Source of the DNA: Xylanimonas cellulosilytica | Lineage (GTDB): Bacteria > Actinomycetota > Actinomycetes > Actinomycetales > Actinomycetaceae | Length of the DNA stretch: 50,476 nucleotides | Assembly: GCA_001072465.1 (NCBI GenBank) | Contig: JVKM01000056.1 | Coordinates: 159,390-209,865, forward strand | Reading direction: 5' to 3' | Shown: one piece after another, positions 25,577 through 33,681 of the stretch | Layout: every line of letters starts with the position of its first letter | Numbering within the stretch: the stretch's first letter is position 1 | Program-made: the position numbers and the translations under genes | The notes under the pieces: generated by a model | What the model saw: only the letters and a program-made list of their open reading frames with translations | Told to the model about the DNA's origin: nothing | Databases searched by the model: none

Positions 25577-26717
25577 GCGCGCACTGACGCTGGACCTGCC
25601 CGGCGCCGACCTGCCCGGCGCGGGCGATCCGGTCATCACGGACGTCATCGCTGGTGCCCTCTCGTCGATCGATTCCTCTCTGCCCGGCGCCTCATCACAG
25701 GCGGGCGGCACCCTCGGGATCGAGGCCGGGGCTGATCAGGTGCTTCTCATCCTCGTGGACGGGCTCGGATACGAGCTGATCCAGGATCACCTGGGACACA
25801 CGCCGACGCTGCGCCGCGTGCGAGACGATATTCGCTCGATCCACACGGTCGTCCCCTCGACGACCGCCGCGGCCATCACGGCTTTCGGCACGGGTGCGCG
25901 CCCCGGCGCCACCAACATGGTGGGCTTCTCCGTTGCCTACGGCGGCGGCGTCATGAACCTGCTGGCCATGGAGGGTGGGCCGGCGCCCACCGAGTGGCAG
26001 CCCACGCCCACCTACTTCGAGCGCCTCGCTGCAGCGGACGTGTCCTCGGCCGTCATCTCGCCCGCGCGCTTTGCCGGTTCCGGGCTGACGGGAGCGGCGC
26101 TGCGGGGAGCACGCCACGTGCCCGCAGAGTCGCTCAGCGACCGTGTGAGTGCAGCTCTGCGCGAGCTGCGTGCGGGAACGCCCGTCGTCTACCTCTACTG
26201 GTCCGAGATCGACCACGCCGGCCACAGCTCCGGCGTCGGATCTGATGCGTGGATCGGCTGCCTCGAAGAGTTCGATGCGGGGCTTTCCGCGCTGCTGCGC
26301 GGCCTGCCCGCGGGTGTGCGCACCGTCATGACCGCCGACCATGGCATGATCAACGTGGAGCACTCCGCCCTCGTGGACGTGGCCGCGACGCCCGCTCTGC
26401 GCGAGGGCGTGCGCATCGTCGCCGGCGAGACACGAGCCGTGCACGTGCACGCGCAGGAGGGCCATGCCGCCGACGTGGAGGCGCGCTGGCGTGACGTCCT
26501 GGGGGAGAACGCCTGGATCCTCTCACGAGACCAGATGGGCGCACTCATCGGCCCCGGAGACGGTGCCTCGATCATCGGCGACCTGCTGGTTCTCGCCCGC
26601 GGAAACGGTGGGATCGTGGATTCGCGGACCCAGAGCGCATCGGCGATCGCGATGCCGGGCGTCCACGGCTCGCTCACCTCGACGGAGATGCGCATCCCCG
26701 TCATCGTCCTGTCGTAA
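25569..26717 (+). CDS. Alkaline-phosphatase-superfamily phosphodiesterase/nucleotide pyrophosphatase
   Basis: A 382-residue metal-dependent hydrolase of the AP/NPP superfamily. The metal and nucleophile residues are LVDGLGYE (Asp), VPSTTAAAITAFGTG (Thr nucleophile), EIDHAGHSSG (Asp, His, His) and TADHGM (Asp, His). The superfamily cleaves phosphodiesters or pyrophosphates such as nucleotide sugars; the substrate cannot be told from sequence. The start is GTG 25569, overlapping DUF5998 by 8 nt. No signal peptide, so cytoplasmic. A terminator hairpin separates it from convergent sepH. Confidence 0.88.
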   Translation: MSERALTLDLPGADLPGAGDPVITDVIAGALSSIDSSLPGASSQAGGTLGIEAGADQVLLILVDGLGYELIQDHLGHTPTLRRVRDDIRSIHTVVPSTTAAAITAFGTGARPGATNMVGFSVAYGGGVMNLLAMEGGPAPTEWQPTPTYFERLAAADVSSAVISPARFAGSGLTGAALRGARHVPAESLSDRVSAALRELRAGTPVVYLYWSEIDHAGHSSGVGSDAWIGCLEEFDAGLSALLRGLPAGVRTVMTADHGMINVEHSALVDVAATPALREGVRIVAGETRAVHVHAQEGHAADVEARWRDVLGENAWILSRDQMGALIGPGDGASIIGDLLVLARGNGGIVDSRTQSASAIAMPGVHGSLTSTEMRIPVIVLS

Positions 26718-26738
26718 GACGACTACGGGACATACGCG

Positions 26739-26768
26739 AAGCGGCCGCTCCTTAACGGGCGGCCGCTT
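26739..26768. terminator. Terminator between phosphodiesterase and sepH
   Basis: AAGCGGCCGC and GCGGCCGCTT form a perfect 10-bp stem with a 10-nt loop between two convergent genes. It is probably bidirectional, although T-runs are weak. Confidence 0.6.
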
Positions 26769-26782
26769 GGCGTTTGCTCGGA

Positions 26783-28033
26783 TTACGACTTCGAGCCGAA
26801 GAGAATCTCGTCCCAGCTGGGGACCGACCGACGGGTCTTCTTCGAGGAAGCGCACGCCATCCTCGAACCCGTCACTCCCTGCGCGGGAACGGACCCGGTC
26901 GCGCTCTCCTCGGCCTCGGCAGGAGCGGAGTCAGCGGAATCGGGCGTCGACACGGCCTTCATAGGGATCGCGGGGGTCGCCTGCTCCTCGGCCTTTGGCT
27001 CCTCGCCGCCCTTGTCCTCACCGGAGGACGCGGGGGCATCGGACAGCCACGGGAGCACGCCCGACGAGGCCGGGGCCTCGGTCTTGGGGGAGTGGGACGC
27101 CACTGGGATGGCTCCCGTCAATGTCGGACGGGCAGACGGGATCTGACCGGTTGCGGGAAACAGCGTGTCTTCGGCGGGTTCGGACGGCGCCTCCGCCTTA
27201 GTACGCGCCGACGCGAGGGAATAGATGCGAGCGGAGATCGGGCCCGTCGACGTGTCGGGCTCCGTCGTGGGAGCCTCCTCCTCGCCGGCGATAGCTGCCA
27301 GGTACTCGGCCTCCTCGTCGACCTCATCGTCCAGGTCCAGGTCAATCTGCTGGCGCTTACCACGCACGGCATTGAGCTGGTCGATGATGGCCTCGCGGTT
27401 GCGCAGGTCCTCAGCGCCGGGGTCGACGACAGGGGCCGGAGCGTTGCGCGGCAGGGGAGTGAAGATCGACGCCGTCGGGGAGGCGGACACCTGCTCAGTC
27501 AGCCACTGAGCCTCCTGATCGATCGCCTCGAGCGAGCCGGAGTTCAACAGGTGCCAGTGGGCGGCGTGCTCGGCCGCACCCTGCACGAAGGTCACGATGA
27601 TCTGCCAGGGCTCCCCGGCCTCGCGCGTCGCGGTCCACTCCAGAGACGACGGGTCGACGCCGCGCGCCGCCAGCCGATCCAGAACCAGGTCGCCCATCGT
27701 AGGTCCGCCGTCGCCAATGCGAACGGCGCGGGCGCGCGTCAGCGCATAATCCTTCTCGGCCTGCACGGGAGCCTCAAAACGCTCGACCGCAGTGACCTCC
27801 ATGCCGTGCTGCTCCGCGATCTCTGCCGGGGTCGCGCCGGCGCGCAGGAGAGCCTGAATATCGCGAGGAGCGAGGGTCGGACGAGCGGGCGCCAGCTCCA
27901 CTCGCGGACGATCACGGCGCGTCGCGCCGCGGAGCTCATCGGAAATCAACACCGAATAGCGTTCACCCTGGGCATCGGTGAGCACCAGGGACTCGCCATC
28001 GGCGCTGGTCCCGAGCAATTCGAGCTCAATCAT
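26783..28033 (-). CDS. sepH: Septation protein SepH
   Basis: SepH (DUF3071) is an actinobacterial divisome protein that binds FtsZ and promotes filament assembly. The N-terminus (ELELLGTSADGESLVLTD..) and the helix-turn-helix region (TPAEIAEQHGMEVTAVERFEAPV, about 68-90) are conserved. The C-terminal half (from about 195) is disordered, rich in acidic residues, Pro and Ala, as in the family. The product has 416 residues. Start ATG 28033 has GAGGAGG 5 nt upstream; the adjacent GTG 28036 is too close to it. It diverges from the DUF4193 operon. Confidence 0.9.
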   Translation of the reverse strand: MIELELLGTSADGESLVLTDAQGERYSVLISDELRGATRRDRPRVELAPARPTLAPRDIQALLRAGATPAEIAEQHGMEVTAVERFEAPVQAEKDYALTRARAVRIGDGGPTMGDLVLDRLAARGVDPSSLEWTATREAGEPWQIIVTFVQGAAEHAAHWHLLNSGSLEAIDQEAQWLTEQVSASPTASIFTPLPRNAPAPVVDPGAEDLRNREAIIDQLNAVRGKRQQIDLDLDDEVDEEAEYLAAIAGEEEAPTTEPDTSTGPISARIYSLASARTKAEAPSEPAEDTLFPATGQIPSARPTLTGAIPVASHSPKTEAPASSGVLPWLSDAPASSGEDKGGEEPKAEEQATPAIPMKAVSTPDSADSAPAEAEESATGSVPAQGVTGSRMACASSKKTRRSVPSWDEILFGSKS

Positions 28034-28199
28034 CACTTCCTCCTCAAACGTCTAGGTCGAATCGTCTCAAATAATGCTCAGAATGTCGCGTAGCTGCGCG
28101 CGTGTCACACATACGATGGCACATTACTCTCACAAGTGTTATCCTCCCTGCGCATAGACCACTCGCGCAAACCGGCTCGAGAGGCGAAAGGGGAGAACC

Positions 28200-28502
28200 A
28201 TGGCAACCGATTACGATGCGCCGCGCAAGAACGAAGACGAGGTCGCAGAGGACTCGATCGAGGAGCTGAAGTCCCGTCGCAACGACGCCGGCTCAGCCGA
28301 GATCGAAGAAGACGAAAACGAAGCGGCTGAGAATTTCGAGCTTCCCGGTGCGGACCTGTCAAAGGAGGAACTGACGGTCCACGTCGTTCCCCGCCAGGAA
28401 GACGAATTTACCTGCTCGCAGTGCTTCCTCGTGCACCACGCGTCGCAGCTCGACCACGTGGACGCCAACGGCGCCCCCGTGTGCACCGAGTGCGCGATGT
28501 GA
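28200..28502 (+). CDS. DUF4193 family protein
   Basis: A 100-residue protein. The acidic N-terminal half has SIEELKSRR; the C-terminal half has CSQC (FTCSQCFLVHHASQL) and CTEC, so four cysteines that could form one zinc site. This is the DUF4193 pattern, conserved in actinobacteria and corresponding, from memory, to Rv2699c. ATG 28200 has AGGGGAGA upstream. It opens the set of small genes that runs to 30200. Function unknown. Confidence 0.9.
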   Translation: MATDYDAPRKNEDEVAEDSIEELKSRRNDAGSAEIEEDENEAAENFELPGADLSKEELTVHVVPRQEDEFTCSQCFLVHHASQLDHVDANGAPVCTECAM

Positions 28503-28511
28503 GGTAGGACG

Positions 28512-29144
28512 ATGTTCGGACGCAAGAAGAAGACTGTCGAAGAAGAGATCGAAGAGGTTGAGGCCCTGCCTCGCCTGAGCGACGAAGACGCTGCGATTTG
28601 GAGCGAGCCCGGCCCGCGTAACTACGGGGAGGTCGACACCACCGACGGATACGTCGATATGGGGTCCATCCTGTTTCCCGCGGTTCAGGGCATGCAGCTG
28701 CGCACCCAGGTCGCAGACGACGGCACGACCGTCCTGCAGATCCTCGTCGTGCTCGGAAACTCCGGCATCCAGATGAGCGTCGCAGCCGCACCCCGCTCCG
28801 GCGGCGTGTGGGAGGAGCTGCGCGAAGAAATCCGTAAGGGCTTCGAAGATCAGGGTGCCAAGGTCGCCGACTACCCGACGCGTTACGGCAACGAACTGCT
28901 CGTCGATATGCCGATGCAGATGCCCGACGGCCGCTCCGCGACCTCGCGCATGCGCATCATCGGTCGTGAAGGCGACCGCTGGTTCGCGCGCATCGACATC
29001 CTCGGCCCGGCCGCTGCCACCGCGGAAGCAGGTGCCGACATCGAGAAGGTCATCGACCGCATCGTCGTGCGTCGTGACGACTACCCGCGTACCCGCCTGG
29101 AGCTGCTGCCCGTGCACCTGCCCGCGGGTGCTCAGGAATCCTGA
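28512..29144 (+). CDS. DUF3710 family protein
   Basis: A 210-residue cytoplasmic protein of the DUF3710 family. A basic/acidic start (MFGRKKKTVEEEIEEVE) precedes a conserved core with DMGSILFP, GMQLRTQV, AAPRSGGVWEELREEI and GPRW-like RWFARIDILGPAA. No catalytic motif is recognised. It follows DUF4193 by 9 nt and precedes the OB-fold gene with 1 nt between stop and start, which supports an operon. Confidence 0.9.
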   Translation: MFGRKKKTVEEEIEEVEALPRLSDEDAAIWSEPGPRNYGEVDTTDGYVDMGSILFPAVQGMQLRTQVADDGTTVLQILVVLGNSGIQMSVAAAPRSGGVWEELREEIRKGFEDQGAKVADYPTRYGNELLVDMPMQMPDGRSATSRMRIIGREGDRWFARIDILGPAAATAEAGADIEKVIDRIVVRRDDYPRTRLELLPVHLPAGAQES

Positions 29145-29145
29145 C

Positions 29146-29526
29146 ATGGCCTCGTGGTTCGCTAAGGTCGGCGCCGCGCTCGGCCTCGACAAGGACACGC
29201 GTTCCCTGGACGCTGCCCTTGACGAGGACTCGGCGCGCGCCGCCCGCGGCGTCACGCCGATTCGCGACGTGGTCGACCGCTCTCACGCACTCGTGTTCGG
29301 CACGCTGCTCGGCATGACGTATCCGCCCGAGGAGGGCGCCCAGCGCGTCCTCGTCGCGACCCTCTACGACGGTACCGACACGCTCGAACTGCGCTGGCCC
29401 GGACGATCCTCCATCCCCGGACTCAGCGTCGGCCAACGCCTCGAGGTCGAAGGCACCGTCGGCCGCGTGGGCGAACGCCTCGTCATCATCAACCCGCTGT
29501 ACCGCGTGATCGCGGGGGAGGGCTGA
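29146..29526 (+). CDS. OB-fold nucleic-acid-binding domain protein
   Basis: A 126-residue protein. Residues about 40-125 look like an OB fold of the type found in RecG and tRNA-binding proteins (VLVATLYDGTDTLELRWPGR, PGLSVGQRLEVEGTVGRVGERLVIINPLY). The family sits with DUF3710 and DUF3159 in actinobacteria, as here. ATG 29146 follows the DUF3710 stop by 1 nt. The stop overlaps the DUF3159 start in TGATG. Binding of nucleic acid is inferred from fold only. Confidence 0.85.
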   Translation: MASWFAKVGAALGLDKDTRSLDAALDEDSARAARGVTPIRDVVDRSHALVFGTLLGMTYPPEEGAQRVLVATLYDGTDTLELRWPGRSSIPGLSVGQRLEVEGTVGRVGERLVIINPLYRVIAGEG

Positions 29527-30200
29527 TGCCGACTCCTCGCTGGATGGATCAGGCTACCTCTGAGGAATTCTCCTGGTCACGAGCCCTGGGCGGCACACGC
29601 GGCGTCATCGAAGCCACCGCGCCCGGACTCCTCTTCGTCATCGTTTTTGTGGCCACGCGCGCCCTCGTGCCGACGCTCATCGCGGCCTTGGCCGTCGCGT
29701 TGCTCGCCTGCGTGATCCGCCTCGTCCAACGCCAGGGGATGCAGCAGGCTCTCTCCGGCCTGTTTGGAGTCGCCATCGGCGTTATCTTCGCGGCGGCGAC
29801 CGGGCGGGGAGAAAACTATTTTGTCTGGGGTATCGCCACGAACGTGGCCATGGCGCTTACTTTCGCTCTGTCCGTCTTGTGCGGGAGAAGCCTTGTCGCC
29901 CAGTTCTACGGTCCGTTGACCGGCCTGGCGAAGGGCTGGCAGTCCGACCCCGCCTACGCGTCCCTGCGCCGCAGCTGCGCCGCAATCACGTGGATGTGGG
30001 CGGGAATCTTCGCGCTGCGCGTTGCCGTGCAGGCACCCTTGTGGCTCGCCGGCCAGGTCGCGGCTCTCGGCGTTGCCAAGCTGGCCCTCGGACTCCCGCT
30101 CTTCGCGCTGGGAGCCTGGGCTACCTGGTGGAAGCTGAAGGATTACTCCTCGTTGTCCTCGTCCTCGGACTCCTCCGAGACAGGGGACGCGACCAACTGA
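29526..30200 (+). CDS. DUF3159 family integral membrane protein
   Basis: A 224-residue protein with five or six hydrophobic segments (about 32-48, 50-66, 75-92, 100-118, 150-172, 175-200) and the DUF3159 motif GGxRGxIEATAPGLLFVIVF. The C-terminus is a Ser/Asp tail (SSLSSSSDSSETGD). It is the last gene of the DUF4193-DUF3710-OB-DUF3159 group. Its final 58 nt overlap, tail to tail, the 3' end of the trkA gene on the other strand, and the Ser tail is the antisense of the acidic tail of that protein. Role unknown; possibly a transporter or channel partner. Confidence 0.87.
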   Translation: MPTPRWMDQATSEEFSWSRALGGTRGVIEATAPGLLFVIVFVATRALVPTLIAALAVALLACVIRLVQRQGMQQALSGLFGVAIGVIFAAATGRGENYFVWGIATNVAMALTFALSVLCGRSLVAQFYGPLTGLAKGWQSDPAYASLRRSCAAITWMWAGIFALRVAVQAPLWLAGQVAALGVAKLALGLPLFALGAWATWWKLKDYSSLSSSSDSSETGDATN

Positions 30201-30847
30201 CGCAGCTCCTCCAGCTCGGCGATGTCCGCATCGGGCACGAGAAGCAGGAGCTCATCGGAGGCCTCGAACACGTCGTCGGCGCTCGGCGTGATCGGACGGC
30301 CGTCGCGCAGGAGCGCGGCGAGGACCGAGCGCGCCGGCAACTGCAGGGAGTGGACGCGCTTACCCACGACCGGGGAATCCTCCGGCAGGATGAGCGCGTG
30401 CATCGACACGGCCGCCGTGTTGAAAGAGAACAAGCGCACCGGCACGCCTACCGACACAGCCTCTTCGACGAGGGAGGTCATGATGCGCGGCGTCGACACG
30501 GACACATCCACGCCCCACGCCTGATCGAACAGCCACTCGTTCTTCGGGTTGTTCAGGCGCGCGACGACGCGGGGGACCGCGAACTCGGTCTTTGCCAGCA
30601 GGGAGATCACCAGGTTCGCCTTGTCGTCGCCGGTCGCGGCGACCATGACGTCGGCCTCGGCCACGCCCGCGTCGCGCAGCGCGTCAGGCGAGCATGCGTC
30701 GGCGAGCACCCAGTCCGCGTCGGCCACGGACGAGATGCGCAGCTTCTCGGGCATGTTGTCGATCAGGGTGATGTCGTGGCCGTGAGCGAGCAGCTCCAGG
30801 GCGACGCTGCGGCCCACCGATCCTGCTCCAGCAATCACAATCTTCAT
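30143..30847 (-). CDS. TrkA-type RCK potassium-uptake regulatory protein (first of two)
   Basis: A 234-residue RCK protein with a Rossmann NAD(H)-binding core: GAGSVGRSVALELL, the acidic strand-2 end LIDN, and ATGDDKANL. A C-terminal RCK_C-like part (about 140-220: DSPVVGKRVHSLQLP) follows. Such proteins gate K+ transporters in response to nucleotide. ATG 30847 has GGAGG 7 nt upstream, in the end of the preceding trkA, which also overlaps it as GTGATC. The acidic C-terminus ESEDEDNEE overlaps DUF3159 on the opposite strand. Equivalent mycobacterial genes, ceoB and ceoC, are adjacent in the same way. Confidence 0.9.
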   Translation of the reverse strand: MKIVIAGAGSVGRSVALELLAHGHDITLIDNMPEKLRISSVADADWVLADACSPDALRDAGVAEADVMVAATGDDKANLVISLLAKTEFAVPRVVARLNNPKNEWLFDQAWGVDVSVSTPRIMTSLVEEAVSVGVPVRLFSFNTAAVSMHALILPEDSPVVGKRVHSLQLPARSVLAALLRDGRPITPSADDVFEASDELLLLVPDADIAELEELRQLVASPVSEESEDEDNEE

Positions 30848-30849
30848 GA

Positions 30850-31515
30850 TCACACCTCCGTCTTGGGCGGGTTAGCCAACTGGTCGCGCAGCTGCGCGGT
30901 CTCGGTCCCGTTGATCGCGAAGTACAGCTGATCGTGCTCCTGGACCACGAGGTCCGGCGACGCGGTGCGGATGGATCCCAAGCGCGACGTGAAGACGACG
31001 CGGCAGCCCGTGAGCTCCTCGACGACCTGGAAGCTCAGGCCGTACCAGCCGGGGGAGGGCGTCGCATTGACGAGGCCGACCGCGCCGGTCGGGTGGGACC
31101 AGATGAGCGACGCGTCCGGAGGGAGCAGGCGGCGCATCACCGACTCGGCGGTGCGCTGCACCGAGGCGACCGTCGGAATGCCGAGGCGCTCGTACAGATA
31201 GGCGCGCGTGGGGTCGTAGATGCGTGCGACCACGTGCTCGACGTGGAAGACCTCACGTGCGACGCGCGCGGCGATAATGTTCGAGTTATCACCCGATGAG
31301 ACGGCCGCAAATGCGTACGCGTCCTTAATGTTCGCTTGACGCAGGCAGTCGCGGTCCATGCCCACGCCCGTCACGCGACGACCGGAAAAGTCCGGAGATA
31401 GGCGAGAGAAAGCCTTGGAATCCTGGTCAATAATCGCCACGGAATGACCCGCTGCGTCCAACGTCGATGCCAGGCGAGCGCCGACGCGCCCGCAACCCAT
31501 GATCACAAAGTGCAC
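30850..31515 (-). CDS. TrkA-type RCK potassium-uptake regulatory protein (second of two)
   Basis: A 221-residue protein with the Rossmann motif MGCGRVGARLASTLDAAGH, IDQDSKAF, and VVARIYDPTRAYLYERLGI. RCK_C (about 130-210) is present. It is upstream of and coupled to the other TrkA, with 2 nt between its stop and the next ATG, and the two are paralogues that may form a heteromer. The start is GTG 31515, giving VHFVIMGCG, typical for the family; TTG 31524, with GGAG 4 nt upstream, is an alternative. It is divergent from the KimA-like permease by about 90 nt, which supports a shared role in K+ control. Confidence 0.88.
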   Translation of the reverse strand: MHFVIMGCGRVGARLASTLDAAGHSVAIIDQDSKAFSRLSPDFSGRRVTGVGMDRDCLRQANIKDAYAFAAVSSGDNSNIIAARVAREVFHVEHVVARIYDPTRAYLYERLGIPTVASVQRTAESVMRRLLPPDASLIWSHPTGAVGLVNATPSPGWYGLSFQVVEELTGCRVVFTSRLGSIRTASPDLVVQEHDQLYFAINGTETAQLRDQLANPPKTEV

Positions 31516-31605
31516 GACTACCAAAGTACTCCGGTCCTCGCGTAATAGCCATGCGTGCGCTTCGGCGCTGCCACTGTCAGGCTCAGTGGACTACGCTTAA
31601 CATCC

Positions 31606-33681
31606 GTGACGAACTTGTTGGCCTACGCAAAGCGCGTGCTCATCGGGCGCCCGATGCGATCGGACGCGATGGGCCACCAGCTTCTCCCCAAACGAATCGC
31701 CCTGCCGATCTTCGCATCGGACGCGCTGTCGTCCGTCGCCTACGCGCCGGACGAAGTCCTCCTCACCCTTGCGCTCGCCGGTTCGATGGCCGCGCTTCAG
31801 TCCGTGTGGGTGGGCGTCGTCGTCGCGATCGTGCTTGCGGTCGTGGTTGCGTCGTACCGTCAGACGGTACACGCCTACCCGTCGGGCGGCGGCGATTACG
31901 AGGTCGTCACCACGAACCTGGGCCGCTCCTGGGGCCTGCTCGTGGCCTCGGCGCTGCTGGTCGACTACATCCTGACGGTCGCCGTCTCGATTTCGTCGGG
32001 AGCCAACTACATCACGACGGCCGTCCCGGCCCTCCTCGGCTATGAGGTGCCGATCGCGGTCGCGCTCGTCATCATCCTGGCCACTCTGAACCTGCGCGGA
32101 ACGCGCGAGGCCGGTGGCGCGTTCGCCGTGCCCACCTACCTGTACATGGCTGCCATTGGCCTGATGGTCGTCGTTGGTTTCGCGAAGATGGCGACGGGAC
32201 ACCTCGGGGAGTCGCCCACGGCTGCCTACGACCTCGTGGCTGCTCCTGGCAACGCCGACGGTTTGGCGGGGCTCGCGGGAGCCTTCCTGCTCATGCGCGC
32301 CTTCTCCTCGGGCTGCGCCGCACTCACCGGTGTCGAGGCCATCTCCAACGGCGTGCCCATGTTCCGCCGCCCCAAGTCCCGCAACGCGGCGACAACACTC
32401 GCGATGCTCGGTCTGATTGCCGCCTCCATGATGATCTCGATCCTCGTTCTGGCGCGCGCGACCGGCGTGAAGATCGTCGACGACGCCGCCACCCAGCTGA
32501 CCTACCAGGGCGCGCCCGTCCCGGAGAACACGCCGATTGATCCGGCGATCTCGCAGATCGCCTCCGCGGTGTTCGGTCAGGGATCGATCCTCTTCATCCT
32601 CATCACCGTCGTCACTGGCTTCATCCTGGTGCTCGCGGGCAATACGGCGTTCAACGGCTTCCCGACGCTGGCATCCGTCCTGTCGCGCGATTCCTTCCTG
32701 CCCCACCAGATGGTGCGCCGCGGCGACCGACTGTCGTACTCGAACGGCATCGTCGTCCTCACCGTCGCCGCGATCGCGCTGATCGTCGGCTTCGAGGCCC
32801 AGACGACGCGCCTCATCCAGCTCTATGTCGTCGGAGTATTCATCTCCTTCACACTCTCGCAGCTGGGCATGATCAAGCACTGGAACCGGCAGCTGCGCTC
32901 GCGCCAGTCGGGCCAGGAGCGCATGGCGGTCCTGCGCTCGCGCGCTGTCAACATCGTCGGCTTCATGATGACCGGCCTCGTGCTCATCATCGTCCTGGCC
33001 ACGAAGTTCACGCACGGCGCGTGGATCACCCTGCTGATGATTGCGATCGTTTTCGGCCTCCAGATCTCGATCCATCACCACTACGAGACGATCCGCTCGC
33101 AGCTGCGCGTGGACGACTGGAATGCGCGCCGCGCCCTGCCGACCCGCGTGCGTGCCCTCGTCCTCGTGTCCTCCCTGTCCCGTCCCGCCATGCGAGCGAT
33201 CGCGGCGGCTCGCGCGTCCTCGCCGACGTCGATCGAGCTCGTCTCCGTCGTCGCCGACGACGAGGAAGAGAACAAGATCCTCCGCCAGTGGAAGGCCTCC
33301 GGTGTTCCCGTGCCGCTGACGCTCCTGTCCGCGCCCTACCGTGACATCGCCTCGGTCATCTTGCAGTACGTGCGCGGGCGCCGTCGTGCGATGCCCACCG
33401 AGATGCTCGTGGTCTACATGCCGCAGTTCCTCGTCACCCACTGGTGGGAGAACTTCGTGCACAACCAGTCGGCCCTGCGCCTGCGCGCCGCGCTCCTTGG
33501 CGTTCCCGGCGTGGTGATTACCGTCGTCCCCTGGCAGCTCGGCGAGGACGACGTTGTGGAGGGTCGCCAGCGCGTCAACGACCCGTTTGCGCGCGTTGCC
33601 CCGCCTTCAGATGAACCGAAGTTGCGTACCGAGCAGCCCGGCGACACTCGCAGCGATAGCGCCTCCGAGGAGAACTCATGA
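31606..33681 (+). CDS. APC-superfamily permease, KimA/YdaO-like potassium importer
   Basis: A 691-residue protein with about 12 helices in the first 460 residues, then a cytosolic alpha/beta domain of about 200 residues. The motifs FASDALSSVAYAP, SYRQTVHAYPSGGGDYEVV, LLVDYILTVAVSIS and LNLRGTREAG are the same as in B. subtilis KimA, including the Asp and Tyr of SDALSSVAY and the Asp of VDYILT, from memory implicated in K+ binding. The C-terminal PQFxxxxWWENFVHNQSALRLRAALL also matches. A generic amino-acid permease is less likely. GTG 31606 follows a TACGCT-like -10 by 8 nt, so it may be leaderless; an ATG 17 codons earlier lies within the promoter. It overlaps the methyltransferase by 4 nt (ATGA). 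Confidence 0.88.
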   Translation: MTNLLAYAKRVLIGRPMRSDAMGHQLLPKRIALPIFASDALSSVAYAPDEVLLTLALAGSMAALQSVWVGVVVAIVLAVVVASYRQTVHAYPSGGGDYEVVTTNLGRSWGLLVASALLVDYILTVAVSISSGANYITTAVPALLGYEVPIAVALVIILATLNLRGTREAGGAFAVPTYLYMAAIGLMVVVGFAKMATGHLGESPTAAYDLVAAPGNADGLAGLAGAFLLMRAFSSGCAALTGVEAISNGVPMFRRPKSRNAATTLAMLGLIAASMMISILVLARATGVKIVDDAATQLTYQGAPVPENTPIDPAISQIASAVFGQGSILFILITVVTGFILVLAGNTAFNGFPTLASVLSRDSFLPHQMVRRGDRLSYSNGIVVLTVAAIALIVGFEAQTTRLIQLYVVGVFISFTLSQLGMIKHWNRQLRSRQSGQERMAVLRSRAVNIVGFMMTGLVLIIVLATKFTHGAWITLLMIAIVFGLQISIHHHYETIRSQLRVDDWNARRALPTRVRALVLVSSLSRPAMRAIAAARASSPTSIELVSVVADDEEENKILRQWKASGVPVPLTLLSAPYRDIASVILQYVRGRRRAMPTEMLVVYMPQFLVTHWWENFVHNQSALRLRAALLGVPGVVITVVPWQLGEDDVVEGRQRVNDPFARVAPPSDEPKLRTEQPGDTRSDSASEENS

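Noticed and set aside
31597-33462. Long antisense frame opposite the KimA-like permease
   Set aside because: Composition-driven shadow, charged low-complexity protein, while the plus strand is clearly homologous to a transporter.
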